A stretch of 41,576 bases of DNA from JABWBR01 sp036741235 (lineage in GTDB: Bacteria > Bacteroidota > Bacteroidia > Chitinophagales > Saprospiraceae), in the NCBI GenBank assembly GCA_036741235.1, contig DAINSQ010000021.1, positions 1 to 41,576 on the forward strand, given 5' to 3'. Made by a program: the position numbers and the translations under genes. This document shows, piece by piece, positions 41,522 through 41,576 of this stretch (position 1 is its first letter; each line of letters opens with the position of its first letter). Below the pieces are notes generated by a model. That model was not told the DNA's origin. It saw only the letters and a program-made list of their open reading frames with translations, and did no database searches.

Positions 41522-41576
41522 GGTTGTAGGTTGTAGGTTGTAGGTTGTAGGTTGTAGGTTGTGGGTTGTGGGTTGT
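41522..41576. repeat. Tandem heptamer repeat at the window end
   Basis: Copies of GGTTGTA (about five) pass into GGTTGTG copies and run to the window edge, just after the TPR gene stop at 41516. It is a simple satellite-type repeat; its full length is not visible. Confidence 0.9.

Overview
The window looks like a chromosome segment of a Bacteroidota bacterium, most likely from the Saprospiria (Lewinella/Haliscomenobacter-like). Six proteins carry type IX secretion (T9SS) C-terminal sorting domains, five of type A and one of type B. Secreted proteins start with signal peptides ending in AQ, several lipoproteins have Bacteroidota-style lipoboxes, starts lack clear Shine-Dalgarno sites, and promoter-like TAnnTTTG boxes can be found. 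DUF2911, DUF2490 and MbnP-family proteins fit this phylum. The ten Ns at 26580-26589 suggest a scaffolded or metagenomic assembly. The genus call is inference.

Layout. 1-300: an initiator tRNA gene (minus) with its terminator, beside a low-complexity repeat. 365-5371: two divergent secreted T9SS cargo proteins, an M14 carboxypeptidase and a lysyl-oxidase-domain protein. 5460-11628: minus-strand genes for an S41 peptidase, CPBP membrane protease, GyrI-like protein, VOC protein, an unknown membrane protein and an M1-like metalloprotein. 12003-16528: two T9SS cargo proteins, one a trypsin-like protease fused to a beta-helix. 17374-20221: an isolated plus-strand three-gene unit (large leaderless protein, DUF1360 membrane protein, 88-aa protein) after an 845-bp AT-rich gap. 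20295-25202: a T9SS HYR-domain protein, two lipoproteins (one DJ-1/PfpI-like) and a membrane protein.

25222-28731 is the most coherent functional locus: a small Cys-containing protein, an outer-membrane-barrel-like protein starting with CDACGCS, an MbnP-family lipoprotein and a diheme MauG/cytochrome c peroxidase (MbnH-like) lipoprotein, closed by a strong terminator. In characterised MbnP/MbnH pairs the diheme enzyme oxidises a Trp of MbnP to kynurenine, creating a copper site, so this is probably a periplasmic copper-handling operon. The MbnP C-terminus is hidden by the assembly gap; I recovered it in a different frame.

28840-33893: an unknown cytosolic protein is divergent from four membrane-protein genes. 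The space between them holds three TTGCAA-type motifs at 10-bp spacing next to a promoter-like box. A secreted M20D amidohydrolase follows. 33942-38566: minus-strand DUF2490, unknown secreted, DUF2911, OsmC and PKD/T9SS type B proteins. 38771-41516: metK with a recognisable promoter, then a TPR lipoprotein. Several dispersed palindromic repeat families lie between genes.
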